NCBI GenBank assembly: GCA_963750965.1
Contig: CAVVSK010000009.1
Coordinates: 186,001 to 250,000, forward strand
Source of the DNA: CANKHA01 sp963750965
GTDB lineage: Bacteria > Pseudomonadota > Alphaproteobacteria > Rhizobiales > Xanthobacteraceae
Direction of reading: 5' to 3'
DNA: 64,000 nt
The translations under genes were made by a program, and so were the position numbers. How positions within the stretch are numbered: the first letter of the stretch is position 1; the number at the start of each line of letters is the position of its first letter. The notes below the pieces were generated by a model, which saw only the letters and a program-made list of their open reading frames with translations, was not told the origin of the DNA and searched no databases. Positions 36,260-45,278 of the stretch are shown here, piece after piece.

Positions 36260-36652
36260 ATGGTAATCACGAACAATAAAACATCCGGTCCTGGGGGTGA
36301 CCCGCTTGGGCGGCCGCAAATGGCAGGGGACGAGCGGAAACGCCGCGGAGATGCCGGTCCCGGCACGGCGATCATCACCAAGACAAAGCCACAGACCAAG
36401 CGCCCGAATATGTATCGGGTGCTCATCCTCAATGACGACTACACGCCGATGGAGTTCGTCGTTCACGTGCTCGAGCGCTTTTTCAACAAGGATAGCGAAT
36501 CGGCGCACCGCATTATGATGCATGTGCATAACCATGGCGTGGGCGAGTGCGGGGTCTATACTTATGAAGTGGCTGAGACAAAGGTCACGCAGGTGATGGA
36601 CTTCTCGCGCAAACACCAGCATCCTCTGCAATGCGTGATGGAAAAGAAGTGA
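36260..36652 (+). CDS. clpS: ClpS adaptor of ClpAP
   Basis: Binds proteins with N-degron residues and hands them to ClpA. The core is fully conserved: KRPNMYRVLILNDDYTPMEF, then HVHNHGVGECGVYTYEVAETKV and QHPLQCVMEKK. The start is uncertain: ATG at 36260 gives 130 residues, ATG at 36320 gives 110, and neither has a strong ribosome site. The N-terminal extension is variable in the family. clpA follows 53 bp downstream, so the adaptor and its unfoldase are expressed together. Confidence 0.95.
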   Translation: MVITNNKTSGPGGDPLGRPQMAGDERKRRGDAGPGTAIITKTKPQTKRPNMYRVLILNDDYTPMEFVVHVLERFFNKDSESAHRIMMHVHNHGVGECGVYTYEVAETKVTQVMDFSRKHQHPLQCVMEKK

Positions 36653-36705
36653 CCGGAGTTAAGTTGTCCTAAAAGACGGGGGCCAAGGAAAGTGAAGGGA
36701 CGTTA

Positions 36706-39123
36706 ATGCCAAGTTTTTCCCGCAGCCTCGAGCAGTCTCTACATCGGGCCTTGGCGCTCGCCAATGAGCGCCATCACGAATATGCGACGCTGGAACACCT
36801 GCTGCTGGCGCTGATCGACGATCAGGACGCTGCCGCGGTAATGCGTGCCTGCAACGTCGATCTTGAAAAGCTGCGCCGCAGCCTGATCGCTTATCTCGAA
36901 TCCGAGTTGGAAAATTTGGTTGCCGACGGAGCAGAGGATTCCAAGCCCACGGCCGGCTTCCAGCGCGTGATCCAGCGCGCCGTGATCCATGTGCAGTCCT
37001 CCGGCCGTGAGGAGGTGACCGGCGCTAACGTGCTGGTCGCAATTTTTGCCGAACGCGAGAGCCATGCCGCTTACTTCCTGCAAGAGCAGGACATGACCCG
37101 CTACGACGCGGTAAATTATATCAGCCACGGGATCGCCAAGCGGCCCGGCCTTTCCGAATCCCGCCCGGTGCGCGGCGTGGAGGAAGAAACCGAAACCAAG
37201 ACCGGCGACGAGCCGAAGAAAAAAGGAGATGCGCTCGAGGCTTATTGCGTGAATCTCAACAAAAAGGCCAAGGACGGCAAGATCGATCCGCTGATCGGCC
37301 GCGACACCGAAATCAGCCGCTGCATCCAGGTGCTGTGCCGGCGGCAAAAGAACAATCCCCTCTTCGTCGGCGATGCCGGGGTAGGCAAAACCGCGATCGC
37401 GGAGGGCCTCGCGCGCCGCATTGTGCATGGCGAGGTGCCGGACGTGCTGAAGAAGGCGACGGTCTTCGCGCTCGACATGGGCACATTGCTCGCGGGCACG
37501 CGTTACCGCGGCGACTTCGAGGAGCGGCTAAAGCAGGTCATCAAGGAACTTGAGGCGTATCCCGGCGCCATCATGTTCATCGACGAGATCCATACGGTAA
37601 TCGGCGCCGGTGCGACTTCCGGCGGCGCTATGGACGCATCGAACCTGCTCAAGCCGGCGCTGGCTGCGGGCACCGTGCGCTGCATCGGCTCCACCACCTA
37701 CAAGGAATACCGGCAGTATTTCGAGAAGGATCGCGCGCTCGTTCGCCGCTTCCAGAAGATCGATGTCAACGAACCGACGGTTCCGGATGCGATTGGCATC
37801 CTCAAGGGCCTGAAGCCGTATTTCGAGGATTATCACAAGCTGAAATACACCAATGAGGCCATCAAGGCCGCGGTGGAGCTCAGCGCGAAATATATTCATG
37901 ACCGCAAGCTGCCGGACAAGGCGATCGACGTGATCGACGAGTCGGGCGCGGCGCAGATGCTGCTGCCTGAAAGCCGGCGCAAAAAGACCATCGGCCTGAA
38001 GGAAATCGAGACCACCATTGCCACCATGGCTCGGATTCCGCCAAAGGCGGTATCCAAGAATGACGCGGAAGTTCTGCGTCACCTGGAGACCACGCTGAAG
38101 CAGGTCGTCTACGGCCAGGACAAGGCGATTGATGCGCTTGCGTCATCGATCAAGCTCGCCCGCGCCGGCCTGCGCGAGCCGGAAAAGCCGATCGGCTGCT
38201 ACCTTTTCTCCGGTCCCACCGGCGTCGGCAAGACCGAGGTGGCCAAGCAGCTCGCAGCGACCCTCGGCGTGGAGATAATCCGCTTCGATATGTCGGAATA
38301 CATGGAGCGGCATACCGTCTCGCGCCTGATTGGCGCGCCACCCGGTTATGTCGGCTTCGATCAGGGCGGCTTGCTCACCGATGGCATCGACCAGCATCCG
38401 CACAGCGTGCTGTTGCTGGACGAGATCGAGAAGGCTCATCCGGATTTGTTTAACGTGCTGCTGCAGATCATGGATCACGGCAAGCTGACCGATCACAACG
38501 GCAAGCAGGTCGATTTCCGCAACGTGATCCTGATCATGACCACGAACGCGGGCGCCTCCGAACTCGCCAAGGCGGCCTATGGTTTCACCCGCAGCAAGCG
38601 GGAAGGCGACGATCTCGAGGCGATCAACCGGATGTTCGCGCCGGAATTCCGCAACCGGCTCGACGCGGTCATCACCTTCGCGCATCTTTCGCCGGAAATC
38701 ATCGCCAAGGTGGTGGAAAAGTTCGTGCTGCAACTCGAGGCGCAACTCGCCGATCGGGATGTCACCATCGAGCTGTCGGACGATGCCTCGAAATGGCTGA
38801 TCGAACACGGATACGATCAGCAGATGGGCGCGCGGCCAATGGCCCGCATCATCCAGGAGCACATCAAGAAGCCACTGGCCGATGAGGTGCTGTTCGGCAA
38901 GTTGAAGGCCGGCGGACATGTGCGTGTCGTTCTGGTCAAGGACGAGGACGGCCGCGACAAGCTCGACTTTGAATATCTTGATGGACCAGTGACTCCGAAA
39001 CCGGAAAAAATCCCGGTGCCGGCAAAGCCGAAGAAGCGGGCAGCGCCGAAACGAAAGCCGCCGCGTGGTGGCGACGACGGGCCCCGCGGCTCCGTGCCGA
39101 AAGTGCCGCTGGTAAAGGTCTAG
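36706..39123 (+). CDS. clpA: ATP-dependent Clp protease ATP-binding subunit ClpA
   Basis: An 805-residue AAA+ unfoldase that feeds substrates into ClpP. N-domain PSFSRSLEQSLHRALALANE; first ATPase module with Walker A GDAGVGKT (about residue 222) and second with GPTGVGKT (about residue 503). The ClpP-docking loop, IGL in E. coli, reads AYGFTRSKREGDDLEAINRM here, that is YGF. A Lys/Pro-rich C-terminal tail of some 45 residues (PEKIPVPAKPKKRAAPKRKP) is longer than in E. coli. Ribosome site GAAGGG. Terminator at 39137. Confidence 0.97.
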   Translation: MPSFSRSLEQSLHRALALANERHHEYATLEHLLLALIDDQDAAAVMRACNVDLEKLRRSLIAYLESELENLVADGAEDSKPTAGFQRVIQRAVIHVQSSGREEVTGANVLVAIFAERESHAAYFLQEQDMTRYDAVNYISHGIAKRPGLSESRPVRGVEEETETKTGDEPKKKGDALEAYCVNLNKKAKDGKIDPLIGRDTEISRCIQVLCRRQKNNPLFVGDAGVGKTAIAEGLARRIVHGEVPDVLKKATVFALDMGTLLAGTRYRGDFEERLKQVIKELEAYPGAIMFIDEIHTVIGAGATSGGAMDASNLLKPALAAGTVRCIGSTTYKEYRQYFEKDRALVRRFQKIDVNEPTVPDAIGILKGLKPYFEDYHKLKYTNEAIKAAVELSAKYIHDRKLPDKAIDVIDESGAAQMLLPESRRKKTIGLKEIETTIATMARIPPKAVSKNDAEVLRHLETTLKQVVYGQDKAIDALASSIKLARAGLREPEKPIGCYLFSGPTGVGKTEVAKQLAATLGVEIIRFDMSEYMERHTVSRLIGAPPGYVGFDQGGLLTDGIDQHPHSVLLLDEIEKAHPDLFNVLLQIMDHGKLTDHNGKQVDFRNVILIMTTNAGASELAKAAYGFTRSKREGDDLEAINRMFAPEFRNRLDAVITFAHLSPEIIAKVVEKFVLQLEAQLADRDVTIELSDDASKWLIEHGYDQQMGARPMARIIQEHIKKPLADEVLFGKLKAGGHVRVVLVKDEDGRDKLDFEYLDGPVTPKPEKIPVPAKPKKRAAPKRKPPRGGDDGPRGSVPKVPLVKV

Positions 39124-39136
39124 CTCGGGCTTCTTT

Positions 39137-39162
39137 CACCTCTCCCCGTTAGGGGAGAGGTG
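39137..39162 (+). terminator. Hairpin after clpA
   Basis: Perfect 11-bp dyad CACCTCTCCCC (39137-39147) and GGGGAGAGGTG (39152-39162) with a 4-nt GTTA loop, 13 bp past the clpA stop. No T run after it, so it may act as a stabilising 3' hairpin as much as a terminator. Confidence 0.7.
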
Positions 39163-39326
39163 GACTTGCACGCCGGCGTCTGCGTGGCCTGAGGCCTTCC
39201 GCATTCCGAGCTTTGGGAAGGTCCATCACGAAGCCAACAACCCGCAGCACTTAGAGTGCCATTCCAGGTGAACCCGAGGCGGGAAAGGAGATTGTGGCGC
39301 CCGCGCTTGTGTGAAACATCTCGCAC

Positions 39327-40055
39327 ATGTCTGCGCCGCTTGCCTCTCCATCCGCACCTTCGGCCTTCTTGCGCGGATTTGCCGTCGCTTGGCGTTCCGT
39401 CTTCGCCTATGTGCTGTTCGGCACTTTCGTCGGCATCGGCGCCCTTGGGCACGATTTTGGTTTTTCACTGTTCTGGATGGTGTTGTCGACCATTCTGATC
39501 TGGGCGGGGCCGGCACAGGTCATCCTGATCTCCGCGCTCGGCACCGGCGCCAGCGCCATCGAGGCCGCGATTGCGGTAACGCTGAGCGGGGTGCGGCTGT
39601 TGCCGATGGTGATCGCGCTTGTGCCCATGTTGCGCATGGAAACCACTCGCACGCGCGATCTGTTGCTGCCGGCACATTTCACCGCCATCAGCATGTGGGT
39701 GGAAAGCTTACGGCTTCTGCCATCGGTCCCGCGCGATCAGCGCATCGCCTTCTGCAACGGGCTGAGCGTCGGGCTGGTGCTGTCGGCGGCGCTTGCGACC
39801 GCGGTAGGTTTTTATCTCGCCAGCAGCCTGCCGCCGGTTTATGCGGCCGCCTTGCTGTTTCTCACGCCGCTATCCTTCACCGTCTCAGTGCTGCGCAACA
39901 GCCACCTGTTAGTGGATCGGCTGGCATTTGCCTTCGGCCTGGTGCTCGCGCCTGTTCTCGCAACCTTGAATATCGATCTCGATCTGCTCTGGTCTGGCGC
40001 TATCGGCGGCACGCTTGCCTATCTGCTTTATCGCTTGCGAAGGGCCGGGCGATGA
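39327..40055 (+). CDS. azlC: AzlC-family branched-chain amino acid exporter subunit
   Basis: A 242-residue membrane protein with about five to seven helices, of the AzlC/YgaZ family. With AzlD it exports branched-chain amino acids. Opening FLRGFAVAWRSVFAYVLFGT, the conserved SLFWMVLSTILIWAGPAQ and LSGVRLLPMVIALVPMLR are typical. Its TGA overlaps the ATG of azlD (ATGA), so both are translated together. ATG at 39327; 203 bp separate it from clpA. Confidence 0.92.
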   Translation: MSAPLASPSAPSAFLRGFAVAWRSVFAYVLFGTFVGIGALGHDFGFSLFWMVLSTILIWAGPAQVILISALGTGASAIEAAIAVTLSGVRLLPMVIALVPMLRMETTRTRDLLLPAHFTAISMWVESLRLLPSVPRDQRIAFCNGLSVGLVLSAALATAVGFYLASSLPPVYAAALLFLTPLSFTVSVLRNSHLLVDRLAFAFGLVLAPVLATLNIDLDLLWSGAIGGTLAYLLYRLRRAGR

Positions 40056-40399
40056 ATCCAGTACTGCAGGAATTCTGGCCTTATCTGGTGCTTATTTTCG
40101 TGGGCTTCCTGCCCAATGAGATCTGGCGACTGCTGGGCCTCGTGCTGGCATGGCGGTTGAATGAAGGCGCGGAAGTTCTGATTTGGGTGAGGGCCGTCGC
40201 TACCGCGATCCTGGCGGGCGTGGTGGGCAAGTTGATCTTCTTTCCGCCCGGCGTGCTTGAGAGCGTGCCGCTGCCGGTGCGGATCGGCGCGATCGCGCTC
40301 GGTCTTGTCGCCTTCGTGCTGGTCCGCCGCTCGGTTTTCGCCGGCGTCGTCGCAGGTGAAATGGCGCTGATTGCGGGCGCGATGCTACTCAGCCCTTGA
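40052..40399 (+). CDS. azlD: AzlD-family partner of AzlC
   Basis: A 115-residue membrane protein with three to four helices (FWPYLVLIFVGFLPNEIWRL at the start), fitting AzlD/YgaH in size and place. The ATG at 40052 overlaps the azlC stop by four bases. Its 3' end overlaps the convergent HIT gene by 11 bp. With AzlC it is expected to form the exporter. Confidence 0.85.
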   Translation: MNPVLQEFWPYLVLIFVGFLPNEIWRLLGLVLAWRLNEGAEVLIWVRAVATAILAGVVGKLIFFPPGVLESVPLPVRIGAIALGLVAFVLVRRSVFAGVVAGEMALIAGAMLLSP

Positions 40400-40814
40400 G
40401 TGCGCCGGTAAGCTTCCTGGCATGCTCCGCCAGCACTTCCGGCCTTTCCTTGTGGGTGGCGGGTGGCTTCATCGGCACGCCGTCGTGCCGCGGAATGACG
40501 TGCACATGCAGATGGAACACCACTTGGCCGCCGGCGCCCTCGTTGAACTGCTGGATGGTAACCCCTTGGGCGCCGAAAGCCTCAATTGAGGCTTGCGCAA
40601 CCTTCTGCGCCACTTTCATGACATGAGCGAGATCATCGGGATTGATGTCGAGGATGTTGCGCGCTGCCGTCTTCGGCAAGACCAGGGCATGGCCGGGCGC
40701 CCGCGGCATGATATCGAGAAAAACGACCGCCTTATCGTCCTCATAGATTTTGTAGGCCGGCAATTCGCCGCGCAGAATTTTGGCAAAGATATTGTTCGGG
40801 TCGTAACTCGGCAT
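40389..40814 (-). CDS. HIT-family nucleotide hydrolase
   Basis: A 141-residue histidine-triad protein, likely a hydrolase of adenosine phosphoramidates or dinucleoside polyphosphates. The triad is seen as FHLHVHVIPRH (H-x-H-x-H) near residue 98-104, and NIFAKILRGELPAYKIYED is the usual opening. ATG at 40814 with GGAGAG. Last of the leftward cluster ridA, GDPD, FemAB-like, HIT. Confidence 0.93.
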   Translation of the reverse strand: MPSYDPNNIFAKILRGELPAYKIYEDDKAVVFLDIMPRAPGHALVLPKTAARNILDINPDDLAHVMKVAQKVAQASIEAFGAQGVTIQQFNEGAGGQVVFHLHVHVIPRHDGVPMKPPATHKERPEVLAEHARKLTGALKG

Positions 40815-40861
40815 CGCGCTCTCCGCCCCCAATTTATGCTGAGAAATACTCTCCCATCTTA

Positions 40862-42092
40862 TCACGACTGTCCCGCGGCGAAGTCCTTGCGGAACGGGGC
40901 AAGCGCGGCGAACTCCGCGCCTTCCGCCGCCACATAGGCGCGCTCCCGGGCCAGATAGTCGGCAACGGCGCGGCGGAGGGAAGGATCGGCGATGAAATGC
41001 GCGGAATAGGTGGTTGTGGGCAGGTAACCGCGGGCAAGTTTGTGTTCGCCTTGGGCGCCTGCCTCGACCCGGGCGAGCCCGTGGGTGATGGCATAGTCGA
41101 TTGCCTGGTAATAGCAGACCTCGAAATGCAGCATCGGGTGATGCTCGATCGCACCCCAGTGGCGGCCATAGAGGGCGTCGGGGCCGATGAAATTGATCGC
41201 GCCTGCGATCCACCTGCCGGCGCGCTTGGCCATCACCAGCAGGATGCGGTCGGCCATGCGCTCGCCGACAAGTGAATAGAATTCGCGGGTGAGATACGGC
41301 CGGCCCCATTTGCGCGAGCCGGTTTCTATATAGAAAGCGAAGAAGGCATCCCACACGTCTTCGCTCAGGTCCTTTCCGCTCAGCCAGTGCACGCGTGATG
41401 CCGTTCGCAAGCGCCTCGGCGCGTTCGCGCCGGATCGTCTTGCGCTTGCGCGAGGCGAGCACGGCGAGGAAATCCTGGAATGAGCCATAGCCGGCATTGT
41501 TCCAGTGGAACTGCTGGTCAGTGCGCAAAAGAAATCCCCGCGCGGCGAGGAAGCGCGCTTGCGTTTCGGGCAGGAAGGTGAGGTGGACCGAGGAAGCCGT
41601 CAACTCTTGGCACAAAGTGACCAGTCCGCCGGCGAGGGCGGCCCGCACCTGTTCCGGCCGCTGGTCTGCACGGGCCAGCAGCCGCGGGCCGGTCGCGGGT
41701 GTGAAAGGCACGGAGACTTGGAGTTTGGGATAATAGCTGCCACCGGCGCGCTCATAGGCCTCTGCCCAGCCACGATCGAAGACATATTCGCCGCGCGAAT
41801 GCGATTTCAGATAGCAGGGCGCCGCCCCCACGATTTCGCCTTGCGCGTTTTCCGCCACCACATGCCGCGGGTCCCAGCCGGCGCGGCGGCCAACCGATTT
41901 CGACAACTCCAATGAATGTAGAAATTCGTGAGATATGAAAGGATTGAGACGATATCCTCGTGTCTTATCGAAGATCGCTGAGGCCTGCTCGAATTCGGGC
42001 TTAACCGGTAAATCCAAAGCGCAGGCATTCCAGCACTCGGCGGGGATATCGCCGATGGACGAAACCATACGGAGGCGGAGGCTGTCGCTCAT
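40862..42092 (-). pseudogene. FemAB/GNAT-like (PF04339) N-acyltransferase, one +1 frameshift
   Basis: After correction about 409 residues. Starts MSDSLRLRMVSSIGDIPAEC at 42092 and holds the family's KTIRRERAEAL near the middle and, after the break, WGRPYLTREFYSLVGERMAD and IAGAINFIGPDALYGRHWGA. The break lies near 41394: the frame reads GIT-RALAERK where the other frame gives GIT-VHWLSGKD, consistent with one extra C; 1231 nt is 410 codons plus one base. Family members are soluble acyltransferases of unclear substrate, often called peptidoglycan-biosynthesis-like. Both halves are well preserved, so a base-call error is plausible. Product name is by family only. Confidence 0.85.
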
Positions 42093-42115
42093 TCCGAACG
42101 CCAATCTAGTGGGCT

Positions 42116-42858
42116 TTATGGCCGAAATCCCTCGAAAATCATCTGGTCTGCCCAGCGCGCCGCGCGGGCGCGGTCTTCCTCGCTGCGGACCGTCCAGGTG
42201 AGCAGGGGAAGCCTGAAAAGATGGCGGCTGAAAAGCGGGACCGGCGAAGGCAGGTCGCGAACCGAATAGGCCAAGAACTGCGGGCGAGCATCCAACACGG
42301 CGCCGAGATAGGCGGCGCTGCTGCGGAACCGGCTCAAGTCCTGGTGTTGCGGCCGAAAGCGGTTGCTCGGCAACGAGACCACGCCGCAATCCGGGAGCCG
42401 CATGCCGAATTGCCGCGATTTGGCCGGGATCGAACGACATCGACAGCGACCGGGCCGCTATATCCGCGCAGCACTTCCACAACTCGCATCGGCAGCCGCC
42501 GGTCGTCATCGAAATGACTTTTCAATTCCAGCACCAGCGTAACGCGCCCGGCGACAAGTTCGCACAACTCACCCAGGCTGATCATGTGGTCGGAGGTCGT
42601 TTTGAAAGCAACGCGCCGCAGCTCCGCCGCGTCAATCGCGTTCAGCGCCCCGCGGCCGTCAGTCAGCCGCCCCAGCGCCTCGTCGTGGTGGACCATCGCC
42701 TCGCCGTCAGCGGTGATCTGCAAATCAACTTCAATGGCATAGTTCGCCGCGATGGCAGCGGTCACGGAAGAGGGGGTGTTTTCGATCACACCGTGCGCGG
42801 CGTCATGCAATCCGCGGTGCGCCACGGGGCGGGCCGTCAGCCAGTCGGGCGCGCGCAT
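42116..42858 (-). pseudogene. Glycerophosphodiester phosphodiesterase, two +1 frameshifts
   Basis: Hydrolyses glycerophosphodiesters to glycerol 3-phosphate and an alcohol. N-terminal part intact: VAHRGLHDAAHGVIENTPSS with the catalytic His, EVDLQITADGEAMVHHDEAL with the metal and acid-base residues. Near 42445 the frame breaks (an extra base after VAV, then MSFDPGQIAAIRHAAPG in the next frame) and again near 42365 (then RFRPQHQDLSRF ... RPQFLAYSVRDLPSP). 743 nt is 247 codons plus two bases, so both extra bases fit. Corrected length about 246 residues. Same strand and 9 bp from the RidA gene upstream. Confidence 0.82.
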
Positions 42859-42867
42859 GACCGCGGC

Positions 42868-43335
42868 TCAAGAGACTTCGAAGGCGCCCTCGACCTCAAC
42901 CGCGGCGTCCATCGGCAGGGCCGCCACGCCGATCGTGGTGCGCGCATGCCGGCCCTTTTCGGCAAACGCCGTGACCATGAGATCGGAGGCGCCATTCATC
43001 ACCTTTGGGCCATCGATGAAATCCGGCATGCAGTTGATGAAGCCGCCGAGCCGCACGACGCGCGTGACCTTGTCGAGGTCGCCGAGCGCGGCCTTCAATT
43101 GCACAAGAAGATTGACCGCGCAGGCGCGGGCCGCCTTCTGACCGTCCTCGATGGAAACTTCACCGCCGAGCTTGCCTTTGGCAATGAGCTTGCCTTCGGC
43201 GTCGAGACAAAGCTGGCCGGATACGACGAGAAAATTTCCGGTGCGTACGAAGCCGACATAGTTGGCGACGGGCGAGGTAGCCGTATGCAGCACAATCCCA
43301 AGTTCCGCGAGCTTCTTTTCCACCGTTCCCGGCAT
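42868..43335 (-). CDS. RidA-family protein (155 residues)
   Basis: A YjgF/RidA-superfamily protein of the longer type (KKLAELGIVLHTATSPVANY). It has VVSGQLCLDAEGKL, RVVRLGGFINC and a C-terminal RHARTTIGVAALPMDAAVEV with the conserved Arg131 of the active RidA group. Probably hydrolyses reactive imine or enamine by-products. It heads the operon with the GDPD, FemAB-like and HIT genes. Confidence 0.92.
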   Translation of the reverse strand: MPGTVEKKLAELGIVLHTATSPVANYVGFVRTGNFLVVSGQLCLDAEGKLIAKGKLGGEVSIEDGQKAARACAVNLLVQLKAALGDLDKVTRVVRLGGFINCMPDFIDGPKVMNGASDLMVTAFAEKGRHARTTIGVAALPMDAAVEVEGAFEVS

Positions 43336-43491
43336 TCAATCCTCCGTCACAATTTGGTCTGCGCCGCGCGATAACCTTAATCCTATTGTCTTCGCCGATC
43401 AGGCGGCGGCTGGCAAGCGGCCGGCACAACGTCGCTTGCGGCCCAACGGCAATGACCCTATGTTTTCCCGCTCAAAGGAAGAAGGATTCTC

Positions 43492-44352
43492 ATGATCTTT
43501 GCGGCCAGAATAGGCTCGCTGTTTCTCGGCGCAGTGGCGGTCGCCGGCGTGGCCTGCGCGGCGCCTGCGGGCAATCCCGACATCGACGTGGCGAAGGTCG
43601 AACTCGTGCCCCACCTGGCGATTTATGACTTGCGTCTTTCCCATTCGCGCAACAGCCGTTCGGCCGAGGCGATAACCGGACGCATCCTCTATGATTTCTC
43701 GGGCAATTCCTGCGATGGATATGCATTGCAGTTCCGCCAGGTTTCCGAGTTGAATACTGGCGAGGGAAAGTCAGCGGTAAGCGATTTACGCACCATCACC
43801 TGGGAAGACGGCACCGCAGCGAGTTACCGCTTCCAGTCGCAGAACCTGATCGACGAGAATCAGGTCGAAACAGTTGACGGGCAGGCTGACCGCCGCTCCG
43901 ACGGTGTGGCGGTCAATCTGACCAAGCCGGGCCGGAAGAAGTTCGACACCGACGCGGGGGTGGTATTTCCGACCGAACACATGCGCCGCATCATCGCAGC
44001 GGCGCGCGCCGGCAAAGCGATGTTGGAGCTGCCGGTCTATGACGGCTCGGAGAATGGCGAAAAGATATTCAACACACTAACCATCATCGGCGCGCCGATC
44101 CCGCCAGATCAGCGTGTGCCGACTGACGCGGCTGCCGGGCAGCAGGCACTCGACGGCATGACACGCTGGCCGGTAACCATCAGTTATTTTGAGAGGGATG
44201 CAAAAGGCGGCGAGCAGACGCCGATCTATTCCATCGCTTTCGAGCTCTATGACAACGGTATCTCGCGCGCGCTCACGCTCGACTACAACGACTTCGTCCT
44301 GCGTGGCGACATGAGCGTGCTGGAGATTAAGGACAGCAAGCCCTGCCGGTGA
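43492..44352 (+). CDS. EipB-family periplasmic envelope-integrity protein (DUF1849)
   Basis: 286 residues with a signal peptide ending near ACAAPA (residue 25). Family marks: LVPHLAIYDLRLSHSR after the signal, ILYDFSGNSCDGYALQFRQ, and the C-terminal SKPCR; in the studied Brucella EipB the two cysteines form a conserved disulfide, and both (Cys in NSCDGY and the last-but-one residue) are here. Needed for envelope integrity in Brucella; it is a periplasmic scaffold rather than an enzyme. Divergent from the RidA operon. Confidence 0.93.
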   Translation: MIFAARIGSLFLGAVAVAGVACAAPAGNPDIDVAKVELVPHLAIYDLRLSHSRNSRSAEAITGRILYDFSGNSCDGYALQFRQVSELNTGEGKSAVSDLRTITWEDGTAASYRFQSQNLIDENQVETVDGQADRRSDGVAVNLTKPGRKKFDTDAGVVFPTEHMRRIIAAARAGKAMLELPVYDGSENGEKIFNTLTIIGAPIPPDQRVPTDAAAGQQALDGMTRWPVTISYFERDAKGGEQTPIYSIAFELYDNGISRALTLDYNDFVLRGDMSVLEIKDSKPCR

Positions 44353-44359
44353 GGCGGGC

Positions 44360-44668
44360 TCAGACCTCGCCGCCGTTTTCACCGCCTGCCTCGGCCAGCG
44401 CGCGCCGCGCGATCGCAACGGTTCCCGGGTCGACGCTGGCATGGCGGGCGAATGCCAGTAGGAGATGCTCATCGCCGCTTAGGTAATCCAGGACGCCGAC
44501 CAGGAAATGGCGTTCGCTGGCGGCCTGCCGAATCTCGCTGGGTCCCATGCCGGTCAGGGCGAGGAAACGTCCCAGCCGCTCTTCGTCCTGGGCAATGAAG
44601 CCAAGGGCCTGAATGGCCAAGACTTCTGCCACTTCAGCCGCCAACGGTTTCTGCCTGAAACGGGACAT
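44360..44668 (-). CDS. DUF3572-family protein
   Basis: A 102-residue soluble helical protein starting MSRFRQKPLAAEVAEVLAIQ, followed by ALGFIAQDEERLGRFLALTG and RHFLVGVLDYLSGDEHLLLAF, the DUF3572 pattern. The ATG at 44668 fits the family start; two upstream in-frame ATGs would add up to 24 unrelated residues. Function unknown, but its place beside divK is recurrent in this order. Convergent with eipB. Confidence 0.88.
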   Translation of the reverse strand: MSRFRQKPLAAEVAEVLAIQALGFIAQDEERLGRFLALTGMGPSEIRQAASERHFLVGVLDYLSGDEHLLLAFARHASVDPGTVAIARRALAEAGGENGGEV

Positions 44669-44763
44669 CTGTTTGCGTTTCCGTAACAAATCCAAAATAA
44701 ACTTGTAGAGAACCATGGCGGACGGCCACCCGTTTGCCATGCATCCGTTGCCTAACTCGCCAA

Positions 44764-44860
44764 CAGCAAAGTGGGTACCGGTTTTGCGTCCGATCGCGCG
44801 TTATTTAGGCGCATGATCTTCTCGGCGAGCCGATGCTCATGTCGCCGGATCATACGTCGG
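44764..44860 (+). repeat. Composite palindromic repeat, copy 2 (modules A and B), upstream of divK
   Basis: Module A (44764-44800, GTGGGTACCGGTTTTGCG then CGATCGCGCG) and module B (44808-44860, GGCGCATGATC ... CGCCGGATCAT) in tandem. Order, spacing and orientation match copy 1 read on its minus strand. The element fills most of the gap between the DUF3572 and divK genes, so the divK promoter must lie within or beside it. Confidence 0.75.
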
Positions 44861-44891
44861 GGAACGCGGCTACAGCCGGGAAGGCACGGGA

Positions 44892-45278
44892 ATGCCCAAG
44901 ACTGTCATGATCGTGGAAGACAACGAGCTCAATATGAAGCTCTTTCACGATCTGTTGGAAGCCCATGGTTACCAAACCGTAGGCACGCGCAATGGAATCG
45001 AGGCGCTTGATCTTGCGCGCAAGCATCACCCTGACCTCATCCTGATGGATATCCAGCTACCGGAGGTGTCCGGGCTGGAGGTCACCAAATGGCTGAAGGA
45101 TGACGCCGAGCTCAAGAATATCCCGGTAGTGGCGGTCACTGCCTTCGCGATGAAGGGCGACGAGGAACGCATCCGCGAAGGTGGTTGCGAAGCCTACTTG
45201 TCGAAGCCAATTTCGGTCGGCAAGTTCATCGAGACCATCCGCCATTTTCTCGGCACCGCTGAAGGAGAGCGGCAATGA
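44892..45278 (+). CDS. divK: DivK, single-domain response regulator of the cell cycle
   Basis: A 128-residue receiver domain with no output domain. Phosphorylated DivK moves between poles and controls the DivJ/PleC/DivL-CckA pathway and so CtrA. MIVEDNELNMKLFHDLLEAH, the acceptor Asp53 (LILMDIQLPEVSG), Thr (VVAVTAFAM) and Lys (YLSKPI) are all present. It overlaps pleD by four bases (ATGA), the standard divK-pleD arrangement of alphaproteobacteria. Start fixed by the MPKTVMIVEDNE opening. Confidence 0.97.
   Translation: MPKTVMIVEDNELNMKLFHDLLEAHGYQTVGTRNGIEALDLARKHHPDLILMDIQLPEVSGLEVTKWLKDDAELKNIPVVAVTAFAMKGDEERIREGGCEAYLSKPISVGKFIETIRHFLGTAEGERQ

Noticed and set aside
40389..42509. A single 706-residue minus-strand frame covering HIT, FemAB-like and GDPD.
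   Set aside because: It is a chance chain of three genes joined by the one-base breaks; parts of it are real protein and parts are shadow sequence.
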